64,000 nucleotides of DNA, from assembly GCF_003851685.1 (NCBI RefSeq), contig NZ_CP027727.1, positions 3,596,001 to 3,660,000 of the forward strand, in the 5' to 3' direction. The position numbers and the translations under genes are program-made. Source of the stretch: Pseudomonas sp. R5-89-07. GTDB taxonomy: Bacteria; Pseudomonadota; Gammaproteobacteria; Pseudomonadales; Pseudomonadaceae. The notes under the pieces were generated by a model, which worked only from the letters and a program-made list of their open reading frames with translations, was not told the origin of the DNA and made no database searches. This document shows positions 1 to 7,544 of this stretch, in pieces (within the stretch, counting starts at the first letter, position 1; each line of letters begins with the position of its first letter).

Positions 1-1
1 G

Positions 2-307
2 GGTATCCCGCTGACGGCCGGCTTTATCGGCAAGTTCTACATCGTCGCCACCGGCGTCGAAGCCCACCAATGGTGGCTGGTCGCGTCCCTGGTACTGGGC
101 AGCGCCATCGGCGTGTTCTACTACCTGCGCGTGATGGTCACCCTGTACCTGATCGAGCCAAACCTGCGCCGTGTGGATGCCGAGCTGCATTGGGAACAGA
201 AGGCGGGCGGCGTAATGCTGCTGGCCATCGCCCTGCTCGCGTTCTTCCTGGGCGTGTACCCACAACCGTTGCTGACACTGGTGCAGCACGCGGTGCTGGG
301 GGTTTGA
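2..307 (+). CDS. nuoN: NADH-quinone oxidoreductase subunit N, C-terminal part
   Basis: The reading frame enters from the left edge and ends at a TGA at 307, so only about the last 101 residues of NuoN are present. NuoN is one of the antiporter-like membrane subunits of respiratory complex I. The visible part starts with GIPLTAGFIGKFYI, a typical NuoN/MrpA-family segment in which a lysine lies in a membrane helix, and continues with two hydrophobic helices. It ends in QHAVLGV and is followed within 30 bases by a strong terminator, as expected for the last gene of the nuo operon. The N-terminal three quarters lie outside the window. Confidence 0.93.
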   Translation, partial: GIPLTAGFIGKFYIVATGVEAHQWWLVASLVLGSAIGVFYYLRVMVTLYLIEPNLRRVDAELHWEQKAGGVMLLAIALLAFFLGVYPQPLLTLVQHAVLGV

Positions 308-332
308 TCGCTTAAGTTGATGCAATCAACAG

Positions 333-356
333 AACGGCGCCTTAGGGCGCCGTTTT
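333..356 (+). terminator. Rho-independent terminator after nuoN
   Basis: A 9-bp GC-rich stem (AACGGCGCC / GGCGCCGTT) with a TTAG loop is followed by TTTT. It sits 25 bases after the nuoN stop and likely ends the nuo operon. Confidence 0.9.
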
Positions 357-545
357 GCGTTTCCATGGCCTGGTTTGCCCCCCTTCCCTGCTCGCTGACT
401 TTTCCTTCTTGACCTGCCTCTTCATCTGGCATCTACCCGTTGGATGCGGCCTTAAGGTGGTTGCGTTTTAAGAAAGTTCCCACAGCAAGGTCACTTGACC
501 CGTTGCAGGTGGGCCACCAAACTATACGCAGGCTACGTACAGAAC

Positions 546-896
546 ATGGATGCTCTATTTATCGAACTGCCGGCATTCGAACGGCATCGCAGGGACTATC
601 TGAGTGACGAGCTTTTCCAGGGCTTTCAACAGGAACTGATGAAAAACCCGGAAGCGGGAGACGTGATCGAAGGAACGGGAGGGTTACGCAAGGTTCGCTT
701 CGTCGATGAGCGACGAAACAAAGGCAAGCGCGGTGGCCTGCGGGTCATTTACTACTGGTGGTCGGGCGGCACGCAATTCTGGTTATTCACCTTGTATGGC
801 AAACACGAACAAAGCGACCTGACACCCCAACACAAGAAAGCCCTTAAACACATGCTGGACAGGGAAATCAAAGCGAGAGCACACAATGAAACGTGA
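546..896 (+). CDS. HigB/RelE-type toxin of a type II toxin-antitoxin pair
   Basis: A 116-residue basic protein starting MDALFIELPAF. The core RKVRFVDERRNKGKRGGLRVIYYWW followed by FWLFTLYGKHEQSDLT matches the RelE/HigB2-like ribosome-dependent mRNA interferase fold: a basic strand, then the aromatic-rich strand, then a K-rich C-terminal helix. A longer frame from a TTG at 495 is open, but the ATG at 546 gives the usual family length and N-terminus. The stop overlaps the start of the next gene by 11 bases, the toxin-first order usual for higBA. Activity is inferred from family resemblance. Confidence 0.82.
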   Translation: MDALFIELPAFERHRRDYLSDELFQGFQQELMKNPEAGDVIEGTGGLRKVRFVDERRNKGKRGGLRVIYYWWSGGTQFWLFTLYGKHEQSDLTPQHKKALKHMLDREIKARAHNET

Positions 897-1200
897 AATC
901 TTTTCCGAACTGGTCGAAGGCTTCGACGCCTTGGCGGACGAACGTCAGGGCAAGATCACCCTGCGCACCCACAAAGTCCACCTCAACAAACTGGCGCCGC
1001 TCACTGCCGACGAAGTGATCGCAGTGCGTCAGCAACTCAACCTTTCCCGGTCGGTATTTGCCATGTATCTGCGTACCAATACCCGCACCCTGGAGAATTG
1101 GGAGCAAGGACGAGCAAAACCAAACGCACAGGCCGTTACGCTGATCCGCTTGGTGGCGCGCTTTCCGGAAACCGTGGCGCAACTCGCTGTATTGAGTTGA
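886..1200 (+). CDS. HigA/NadS-type antitoxin, XRE helix-turn-helix
   Basis: A 104-residue protein with an N-terminal toxin-binding segment (about 1-45) and a C-terminal helix-turn-helix: LTADEVIAVRQQLNLSRSVFA then LRTNTRTLENWEQGRAKPN. This is the NadS/HigA2-like arrangement in which the DNA-binding domain follows the toxin-binding part. It is translationally coupled to the toxin by an 11-base overlap. By family precedent it neutralises the toxin and represses the pair's promoter; the promoter should lie in 440-545, but I could not assign a clear operator there. Confidence 0.82.
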   Translation: MKREIFSELVEGFDALADERQGKITLRTHKVHLNKLAPLTADEVIAVRQQLNLSRSVFAMYLRTNTRTLENWEQGRAKPNAQAVTLIRLVARFPETVAQLAVLS

Positions 1201-1217
1201 GAGATGCCCGATAGGGA

Positions 1218-1240
1218 ATGTGGGGGTTGGCCCCCCACAT
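1218..1240. terminator. Hairpin between convergent antitoxin and barrel-protein genes
   Basis: ATGTGGGGG and CCCCCACAT form a 9-bp stem around a short loop, placed between two convergent stops (1200 and 1254). There is no clear T run, so it may act as a bidirectional transcription stop or simply stabilise 3' ends. Confidence 0.55.
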
Positions 1241-1253
1241 CCTGGGCAGTGCC

Positions 1254-2006
1254 TTAGAACGCGATACCGACCTTGAAGCCGTACTCGTCACGCTTGAGCT
1301 TGGTGTTGTCTGCGACATAGGAGTCGTCGTCAAGCTTGTACTCGGTACGGGTGTAGTAAAGGCCCGCCATCACCGGCATGTTGCCCTTCTGGTTCATCAG
1401 CAGGCTCACTTCGGCGTATGGGTTGGTGCGGTCCTTGAGGTCCACGCTGTCACTGCCGATGCCGTCGACCTTGAGCTTGGCACGGCCATCAATGGTGTGG
1501 CGAGCGCCGGCTTCAACGCGCAGGGTCATGTCATCGAACTGGTGGTTATAGCCCAGGGCTGCCTTGGCGAATGGCGACTTGTTGGTGAGCTTCAAATCGT
1601 AGCCGTTGGTGTCCGGCTCGTAACGGGTCCAGGTGTAGCCGCCGCCGACGATCACGTCGACGAAGTTGCGCGCATCCAGCGCGGCACGCCAGCCGAGGTC
1701 GAGGTCGGCCTGGCCTTCCTTGAGCTTGTTATCGCTTTTCTCACCGTACTTGGCTTCGATACCGGCCTGGTAGATGAAGCCCGATTCGGCAGTGAGCTTG
1801 TTGCCGAAGTTGTAGAACAGGCCCGCCTCGGGCATGTGGTCCTTGTCGCTTTCGCTACCGCCTTCGAGTTTGAAGTCGTTATAGCTGCCCAGGATACCGA
1901 AGGTGGAGATCGGGTCGGTGGACGGTGCCGCAAACACCACGGTTGGCGCCGCCACCAAGGCCAGCAATGAGGTGTTCTTGAGGAATTTTCCGAATAGTTT
2001 GGACAT
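1254..2006 (-). CDS. Outer-membrane beta-barrel protein, OmpA/OprF-like N-terminal type
   Basis: A 250-residue precursor. The ATG at 2006 follows a GGAG ribosome binding site and begins MSKLFGKFLKNTSLLALVAAPTVVFA, a Sec signal peptide cleaved near APS. The mature part has alternating amphipathic strands (FGILGSYNDFKLEGG, AGLFYNFGNKLTAESGFIYQ, DLDLGWRAALDARNFVDVIVGGGYTW) and ends in a phenylalanine (GFKVGIAF), the usual BAM recognition end. About eight strands fit an OmpA/OmpX-size barrel; there is no peptidoglycan-binding domain. Substrate and role cannot be told. Upstream 2037-2131 shows no further gene. Confidence 0.8.
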   Translation of the reverse strand: MSKLFGKFLKNTSLLALVAAPTVVFAAPSTDPISTFGILGSYNDFKLEGGSESDKDHMPEAGLFYNFGNKLTAESGFIYQAGIEAKYGEKSDNKLKEGQADLDLGWRAALDARNFVDVIVGGGYTWTRYEPDTNGYDLKLTNKSPFAKAALGYNHQFDDMTLRVEAGARHTIDGRAKLKVDGIGSDSVDLKDRTNPYAEVSLLMNQKGNMPVMAGLYYTRTEYKLDDDSYVADNTKLKRDEYGFKVGIAF

Positions 2007-2131
2007 CGTTTTACATCTCCATTTTTTGGTGGGCAAAGTATTCAGGAACCGGTTCGAACCTTGGCGTTTGCAAAAAGTTCGAACGGATTTGCACCAAAAA
2101 GGAGAAAAAACGGTTCAGCGAAGGCTCTAGG

Positions 2132-2965
2132 TCAATAGTCTTGGCTTTGGGCCAGGATCAGGCCTTCAAGTGCCGCGTGCAACTGCGGATGATCCGGTAG
2201 GCGAATGGCAAACGTGTCGCGCAGCAGCGCCAACATTTGGTCGGCGCTTTCGATAGTGCGCTTTTCGCTGGGCCGATCCAGGTAATGGGTCGCATAGTGG
2301 GCGTTGGCCAAGGTATGGCGCTTACCCGGGGCCAACAGCGCCGCTTTCAGTTGCCCCACGAAAGGTGAATGAGGGTGCGTGGAGACGTACCAGTTACCGA
2401 CCTCATAATCGATGTCGGTTTGCAGTTGCAGGTCAAACACGTACAGGCCGCGCCACGCTTCGGCGACTTTGGCCCATAGCGTGTAGTGACCATCATCCAA
2501 TGTCAGCCGGTAGGGTTCATGGGCGGTGGGCTGGGGAGTGCCGCTGTCCAGCAGCAATGGGCTGCTGGGCACCATGCCGCCAAAGCCAACATCGCTGATG
2601 TAACGCACGCCATCCAGGGTCACCAGGCTAAGGCGGTGGGTGCGCGCAGTGCGCGCTTGCGGTGGGCCGCCCATCACCACCCATCCGGTGATACCGCGGG
2701 CGTCAAACCCCAGTTCCAGCAACAGCGCCAGGAACATCTGGTTCAATTCATAGCAGTAACCTCCCCGCCCATCGAGCAGTACTTTTTGCTCAACGCTGGG
2801 CAGGTCGATCGGTACCGGCACCCGCAACAGGGTCGACAGGCTTTCAAAGGCGAAGGTGCACACATGGCGCAGTTGCAGGTCGCGCAAAGTCTGCAGGGTG
2901 GGCGGCGGCGGCGAATCGTAGCCCAGGCGTTGCAGGTACACGCGGCTATGGGTGAGCGAGGTCAT
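2132..2965 (-). CDS. nat: Arylamine N-acetyltransferase
   Basis: A 277-residue cytoplasmic enzyme that transfers acetyl from acetyl-CoA to arylamines and hydrazines. The Cys-His-Asp triad is visible: Cys71 in DGRGGYCYELN, His110 in RTHRLSLV and Asp125 in SDVGFGG. The N-terminal YLQRLGYDSPPPPTLQTLRDL and FAFESLS segments and the total length are standard for bacterial NAT. It appears to be a single-gene unit. Its physiological substrate in Pseudomonas is not established. Confidence 0.92.
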   Translation of the reverse strand: MTSLTHSRVYLQRLGYDSPPPPTLQTLRDLQLRHVCTFAFESLSTLLRVPVPIDLPSVEQKVLLDGRGGYCYELNQMFLALLLELGFDARGITGWVVMGGPPQARTARTHRLSLVTLDGVRYISDVGFGGMVPSSPLLLDSGTPQPTAHEPYRLTLDDGHYTLWAKVAEAWRGLYVFDLQLQTDIDYEVGNWYVSTHPHSPFVGQLKAALLAPGKRHTLANAHYATHYLDRPSEKRTIESADQMLALLRDTFAIRLPDHPQLHAALEGLILAQSQDY

Positions 2966-3085
2966 GGCGCGCTCCTTCGGCGCAGTATGAAGGCGCCACT
3001 ATGCCGCGCATCGGCGCGAATTGTCATTTTGAATGAACCTTTGGCGGCGCCTGCCTATCCATCTATAACAAGACAGGGAGGCAAC

Positions 3086-3322
3086 ATGAGTACCGCTAAA
3101 ATCTACACCATCCATTATCAGCTGCACGGTAAACCCAAGTCTTTCGTGGTGCGCGCCGAGGTGATGAACAGTACCGAGGCCTGGCACTGGGCGGCAGTCG
3201 ATGCCGATATTGCGCATGTCAGCCGCATTGGCCGCGTGGGGCACGAGCAGGTGAAAAAAACCACCCGGCCCTGGGCGGAAAAGTTCGGCATCACCGATGT
3301 CAGCTGGAACCCTCCAAAATAA
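3086..3322 (+). CDS. Small conserved Pseudomonas protein (DUF6555-like)
   Basis: A 78-residue protein starting MSTAKIYTIHYQLHGKPKSF, with the ATG at 3086 preceded by GGGAGGC at good spacing. It contains a short beta hairpin followed by an AWHWAAVDADI helix and ends DVSWNPPK. I recognise it as one of the short Pseudomonas-restricted proteins; the DUF6555 name is from memory and should be checked. No catalytic motif or membrane segment is visible. It stands alone, with a terminator directly behind it. Confidence 0.7.
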   Translation: MSTAKIYTIHYQLHGKPKSFVVRAEVMNSTEAWHWAAVDADIAHVSRIGRVGHEQVKKTTRPWAEKFGITDVSWNPPK

Positions 3323-3327
3323 ACAAA

Positions 3328-3347
3328 GCCCCGCACGATTGCGGGGC
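3328..3347. terminator. Terminator between convergent genes
   Basis: An 8-bp GC stem (GCCCCGCA / TGCGGGGC) with a CGAT loop lies 6 bases after one stop and 6 bases before the stop of the opposing gene, so it can serve both strands. Confidence 0.82.
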
Positions 3348-3352
3348 CTGAT

Positions 3353-3547
3353 TCACTTCTTCAAGTCGCCCAGCGGATCGTAGGGCGGCTTTTTTTCCGA
3401 TTGCTTTTGCTTGTCCAGCGGTGCGATGGCCGGTCCGATGGGGTCGACCTGCGGGTCGGCCAGGTCGGGCGAGTCGGGGTCGAACCCCAACTCTTCCTTA
3501 CCGCTGGCATGTTCATCGGAACGCGGGCCGTTCGGGGGATTACTCAT
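3353..3547 (-). CDS. Small hydrophilic hypothetical protein
   Basis: A 64-residue, Pro- and Asp-rich protein (MSNPPNGPRSDEHASGKEEL to PPYDPLGDLKK) with no membrane segment, likely disordered. The start has an AGGAGG-type site just upstream (complement of CCTCCT near 3556). A similarly hydrophilic small gene lies immediately upstream on the same strand, so the two probably form a short operon. Function is unknown. Confidence 0.62.
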   Translation of the reverse strand: MSNPPNGPRSDEHASGKEELGFDPDSPDLADPQVDPIGPAIAPLDKQKQSEKKPPYDPLGDLKK

Positions 3548-3562
3548 AAAAGACCTCCTTGC

Positions 3563-3742
3563 TTAAAGCGGACGGGCTTTGTCGTGGAGGTTTTCCAGGT
3601 CTTGTTCGACCCGCTCCACGTCGTCGTTATCCTGACGCTCCGCCGGATCGTTAGGACGCAGCGCATCGTTATCGCGCTCCTCTTCGCCGGGGGTGCGATT
3701 GGGATCGGGCGTGCCAGGCGGCGGTTGCTTGTGCTCGGACAT
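3563..3742 (-). CDS. Small hydrophilic hypothetical protein
   Basis: A 59-residue acidic, Pro-rich protein starting MSEHKQPPPGTPDPNRTPGE. The ATG at 3742 is preferred over one five codons upstream because GAGGT sits at a proper distance. Composition (many D, E, R, N, P) suggests a disordered protein; the central DNDDVERVEQDLENLHDKA could form one helix. It precedes the other small hydrophilic gene by 15 bases. I do not recognise a family. Confidence 0.6.
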   Translation of the reverse strand: MSEHKQPPPGTPDPNRTPGEEERDNDALRPNDPAERQDNDDVERVEQDLENLHDKARPL

Positions 3743-3856
3743 GATGGGTGACCTCATGGTGACTTCACGGATTTAGAGGAACCACCGGTTGCCATCGTTC
3801 AACTTGATTGCTTCAAGCATGAGAAGATGGCGTCCCGTTCTGGAGAACTGACCCGA

Positions 3857-4378
3857 ATGTTCGAGCTCAAACCCTGTGACCCCGCGCTATACCGGCAACA
3901 GACCCGCCGCAGCACGCTGATCATCGCCGTGGTGTTCCTGGCGCTGGCCATGTTGCTGTCGAGCCTGGCGGTAATGCTGTTCGGTGAATCGGGCGGCGAT
4001 AACTTTCGCTTCAATGTCGGCGGGGTGTTTGCCGGGGTGTTGATCACTGTCGCCCTGGTACGTGGCCCCTTCTGGACTCAGCCGTGGCTGGCAGCAGCGG
4101 TATACGGCTGGCAGCTCAAGCGCAGCCTGATGAGCGTGACCAATGTGATGCACAAGGTCAGCGAACGGGTACAGGCCAATGATCCCACTGCTATCAAAGT
4201 GCTGCGCTTCTACCATCTGGGGCTGACGCAGATGCACGCCCTAGACGCCAACTCCAGCGCACAGGCGCAATTGGCCGGTGAAATCGAAGCGCACACCGCG
4301 AAAATGCAGGCGTTGGGGATCGATACGGAACAAACCCGCCTCGACCCCCTCTGGTTGGAAAGCGTTAAAGGCGCTTGA
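3857..4378 (+). CDS. DUF3087-type membrane protein
   Basis: A 173-residue protein beginning MFELKPCDPALYRQQTRRST. Two hydrophobic segments (about 20-42, LIIAVVFLALAMLLSSLAVMLF, and 52-72, FNVGGVFAGVLITVALVRG) anchor it, followed by a soluble helical C-terminal half. The arrangement and the opening motif match the DUF3087 family of gamma-proteobacteria, whose function is unknown. A start 10 codons further upstream is open, but the family begins near this ATG. It is convergent with the MFS gene at 4392. Confidence 0.75.
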   Translation: MFELKPCDPALYRQQTRRSTLIIAVVFLALAMLLSSLAVMLFGESGGDNFRFNVGGVFAGVLITVALVRGPFWTQPWLAAAVYGWQLKRSLMSVTNVMHKVSERVQANDPTAIKVLRFYHLGLTQMHALDANSSAQAQLAGEIEAHTAKMQALGIDTEQTRLDPLWLESVKGA

Positions 4379-4391
4379 GCCGCTCACCTCG

Positions 4392-5534
4392 TCAGGGCGA
4401 AACTCTGGCCCGCCAGCAAAACACCGCACTCACGGCAATCGCCGCGCCCGCCATGCCAAACACCCAGGGCGCCGACGCAATCGGCAGCAGCAAACCCGCC
4501 AGCAATGGCCCCAGACCCGCGCCGATGTCTCGCCACACGGCGTTGGACGCCAGCGCGGACACCCGCATCGAGCCCGGATTACGCTCGGCCACCAACGTGG
4601 TCACCAGCGGCAATTGCAGCGCACGCAACACCAACACCGCCGCCGCGCCGACAATCACCCAATAACTGCCGAATGCTGTCAGTGCCAAGGCGCTCAGGAA
4701 CGAAAACAGCAGCAACATCGAGGTGGCGCCAAAGCGCTGCGCTGCGCGCCCGCCCAAGGGGCTGAGCAGCAGTTCCGAGAGATAGCGCAGGGCCATTAAG
4801 CCGCCGGCGATCAACACCGCATCGCCGCCCATGATTGTTTGCGCCTGGATCGACAGGCCAAAGATAAACAAACCGTCCAGCGCCACGCCTTCGATAAACG
4901 ACCACATCGCGACGCTGTCGGGCCACTTGAAGCGTCGCCCGGGCGTGCCGTGCAGGTCATGACCCGTAGCCGGCAAGCCTCGAGCCAACCAGAGCCCGAT
5001 CAGACAGCACCCGGCGAGCACCAGGAAAATCGGGCGCGGCCCCGCCCATAAGGTCAGCACGCCGCCCAGCGGCAAGGCGAGCATCGGCCCGCAGGCGATC
5101 AACGCACGCGACCGCCCTGCCCGGCGTGCCGCGCCTTGCGGCTCGGAAGTGGCGAGTACCTGGGTCGACAGGTTCAGCGCGGCGAAGCACAGCCCCCAGA
5201 CCAGACGCAAGCCCAGCAGTGCGGCGAACCCCGACAACACCGAGTTACCCAAGGCACACAAGGCTGCGGCGCCTGCGGCGATCATGCAGGTCAGGCGATC
5301 ACCGTTGCGCGCGTAGAACTTCAACACATGCCGGTAGCCGAAAATCCGTACCAGGCGGTTCGCCGCCAACAATACCCCGGCCTGGGCCAGAGTGACGCCG
5401 AACGCGTCCGCTTCCATGGGTAACAGCAGGTAGAGCAAGACGTCACTGGGCAGGCAGAAGCCGAGGGTCAGCGCGGCGCGGCGGGAAGATACATCAGCGG
5501 TGCGGTGGGCCAGGCTGGGCATAAACCGAAACAT
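4392..5534 (-). CDS. MFS transporter
   Basis: A 380-residue polytopic inner-membrane protein with about 11-12 hydrophobic helices, for example LTLGFCLPSDVLLYLLLPM at the start and WVFGMAGAAIAVSAVFCWR at the end. MFS-type loop residues occur after helix 2 (NRLVRIFGYRHVLKFYARNG). It is short for the superfamily. No substrate can be assigned. It ends 14 bases from the opposing DUF3087 gene and lies 44 bases downstream of a second, unrelated MFS gene on the same strand, so the two may be co-transcribed. Confidence 0.8.
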   Translation of the reverse strand: MFRFMPSLAHRTADVSSRRAALTLGFCLPSDVLLYLLLPMEADAFGVTLAQAGVLLAANRLVRIFGYRHVLKFYARNGDRLTCMIAAGAAALCALGNSVLSGFAALLGLRLVWGLCFAALNLSTQVLATSEPQGAARRAGRSRALIACGPMLALPLGGVLTLWAGPRPIFLVLAGCCLIGLWLARGLPATGHDLHGTPGRRFKWPDSVAMWSFIEGVALDGLFIFGLSIQAQTIMGGDAVLIAGGLMALRYLSELLLSPLGGRAAQRFGATSMLLLFSFLSALALTAFGSYWVIVGAAAVLVLRALQLPLVTTLVAERNPGSMRVSALASNAVWRDIGAGLGPLLAGLLLPIASAPWVFGMAGAAIAVSAVFCWRARVSP

Positions 5535-5578
5535 TCAGAAATATTCAGGCCTCCACACTAGCCTTGCCCTGCCCTGTT

Positions 5579-6952
5579 TTACAAGGTCTCCACACTGCGT
5601 TGATAGGGCAATAACCGCAGCCCACTGGCAACAGCGCCCACCAGCGCGAACACGCAACCCAGCCACAGTGCGTACTCCGGGCCGGTGTCTACGAACAGGT
5701 GAAAACACAAGGCCACCAACGAGGCGCCGAGCGTCTGCCCCAGCAACCGCGAGATCGCCACGATGCCGCTGGCCCCGCCGCTGCGGGCCAAGGGCGCGCT
5801 GGTCATCAGGGCTTTGAGGTTGGGCGACTGGAAAAAACCGAAGCCGGCGCCGCACAAGGCCATGCGCCAGCCGATCTCGAAGGCCGAGGCGTCATTGCCC
5901 AGGGTGGCCAGCGCGGCCATGCCAACGCTGAGCATCAACAAGCCAATGCCGCACAGCAGACCCAGTGACACACGGTCAGCCAGGCGCCCTGCAACCAAGG
6001 CCATGACCGCCACCACGGCCGGCCACGGCGTCATCAGAAAGCCGGTCTCCACTTGGCTGTGGCCCAGCGTCGACTGCAACAGAAACGGCAACGCCACAAA
6101 CGCCAGGCCCTGTGCACTGAAGGCGCAGATCGCCGTCAGCGAAGACAATGCAAACACCGGACGCTTGAATAAATCCACCGCCAGCATCGGCGCCGGGTGC
6201 CCGGCTTCGCGGCGCAGCAGCAACGCACCGAACACCAGCGCCAGCGCGATCAACCCCAAGGTCAGCGCACCCTGTGCGCCATGCACGGCGGCGCCCAAAC
6301 CCAAGACCAGCAAGGCGAACAACCCTGCACACAGCAGCGCCGCCAACCGGTCGAAGGCGTGCCCCGTGATGGGCAACACCGGTAACGAACGCAGGCCCAG
6401 CCCCAAGGCCAACAGCCCCAGTGGCACGTTGATCAGGTACAGCCAATGCCAACTGGCCACGGAGAGGATCGCCGACGCAGCGGTGGGGCCCAAGGTGAAC
6501 GCCAGCCCTACCACCAGCGAGTTATAGCCCAGGCCACGCCCGAGCATGTTTGCAGGGTAGATATGCCGCAGCAAGGCGGTGTTGACGCTCATCAGCGCCG
6601 CCGCTCCCAGGCCCTGCGCCACCCGTGCGGCAGTAAGGGTCAGCAGCGAATCGGCCAGGCCGCACAACAATGACGAAACAATGAACAGCAGCAAGCCGCC
6701 CAGATACACGCGGCGATGCCCCAGCACATCGCTCAGCGAAGCAAACGGCAGCACCGTCGCGATGATCGCCAACTGGTAGGCGTTGACCACCCAGATCACC
6801 GAAGCCGAGTCCGTGCCAATACCGTCCGCCAGCGTCGGCAAGGCGGTATTGACGATCGCGGTGTCCAGGGTTGCCATGCCGATCCCCAGCGAGAGGGCAA
6901 TCACGGCCGGCAAGCGTTTATTGAGAGGCAGCCCATCGGCAACAGGAGACAT
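5579..6952 (-). CDS. MFS drug exporter, DHA2-like
   Basis: A 457-residue membrane protein. The first helix has the ATLDTAIVNTALPTLA motif (LDxTxxNVALP motif of drug:H+ antiporters), followed by VWVVNAYQLA and motif A DVLGHRRVYLGG; GYNSLVVGLAFTLGPT matches motif C (Gly/Pro-rich) of exporters. About 14 helices are predicted, so DHA2 fits. The ATG at 6952 is chosen over a TTG two codons upstream. Substrate unknown; resemblance to SmvA-type quaternary-amine or dye pumps is only general. Confidence 0.82.
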   Translation of the reverse strand: MSPVADGLPLNKRLPAVIALSLGIGMATLDTAIVNTALPTLADGIGTDSASVIWVVNAYQLAIIATVLPFASLSDVLGHRRVYLGGLLLFIVSSLLCGLADSLLTLTAARVAQGLGAAALMSVNTALLRHIYPANMLGRGLGYNSLVVGLAFTLGPTAASAILSVASWHWLYLINVPLGLLALGLGLRSLPVLPITGHAFDRLAALLCAGLFALLVLGLGAAVHGAQGALTLGLIALALVFGALLLRREAGHPAPMLAVDLFKRPVFALSSLTAICAFSAQGLAFVALPFLLQSTLGHSQVETGFLMTPWPAVVAVMALVAGRLADRVSLGLLCGIGLLMLSVGMAALATLGNDASAFEIGWRMALCGAGFGFFQSPNLKALMTSAPLARSGGASGIVAISRLLGQTLGASLVALCFHLFVDTGPEYALWLGCVFALVGAVASGLRLLPYQRSVETL

Positions 6953-7068
6953 GAACAATCCGCACGGGTGGCAAGGGCGCTTAGATTACGGCCAGTGCGG
7001 ATTTTTTTCAGCGGTCATTGGTTTGGCTGTCAGTTTTTTCATGTTCGCCGGCGCGCGGCGGGCCAAGG

Positions 7069-7458
7069 TCAATAGGTGATTTGAAGCGTGGTGATGGGCG
7101 AGCTCGTGCAACGATTACAGGCTAACTGGTCAGCCGCCATCTGCGGATTCCAGGGGCCGATCACGCCGTCGCGCTTACCGTGGTCATCCACCGAATCCAA
7201 CGCCTTCAAGACGTTGTCACGCTTGAGCACTTCGCGGGCCAGTTGGGTTTCATTATCTTTCTGCGCGTCGCCCGTCAGCGCACGGCCCGCCACTTCACGG
7301 ATTTTATCCGTGGTTGCATTCGGCGTCGTCGGGTGCTTGAACGCCTGGAAGTTGTCGCCAAAGGCCTTGGCCAGATCCGAGTCCGACATCTTCGAGTAAT
7401 CATTGGGGGACGGGCGTGCCGGTGAGGCGTGCGACACGCGAATGCTTGAGATCAGCAT
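7069..7458 (-). CDS. Small HrpK-like protein, putative type III secretion-associated
   Basis: A 129-residue hydrophilic protein starting MLISSIRVSHASPARPSPNDYSK with an AGGAG site 9 bases before the ATG. The Ser/Pro-rich N-terminus followed by MSDSDLAKAFGDNFQAF, IREVAGRALTGDAQKDNETQLAREVL and KRDGVIGPWN resembles the C-terminal repeat region of HrpK-like type III translocator/effector proteins that occur as orphans in fluorescent pseudomonads. No secretion genes lie nearby. The C-terminus has two cysteines (LACNRCTSS). The family link is from memory of the motif and only moderately sure. Confidence 0.5.
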   Translation of the reverse strand: MLISSIRVSHASPARPSPNDYSKMSDSDLAKAFGDNFQAFKHPTTPNATTDKIREVAGRALTGDAQKDNETQLAREVLKRDNVLKALDSVDDHGKRDGVIGPWNPQMAADQLACNRCTSSPITTLQITY

Positions 7459-7544
7459 GGCTGAGTACTCCTGGAAGTTTGCCGAGGTCGCTGTTATGTG
7501 GCCAGCGACCCTGGGTCAGTTCCAGGGGGATCAGGGGCAGGCTA

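Noticed and set aside
495..545. TTG start giving 17 extra residues to the HigB-like toxin
   Set aside because: The extra residues lack similarity to the family and the ATG at 546 gives the normal length.
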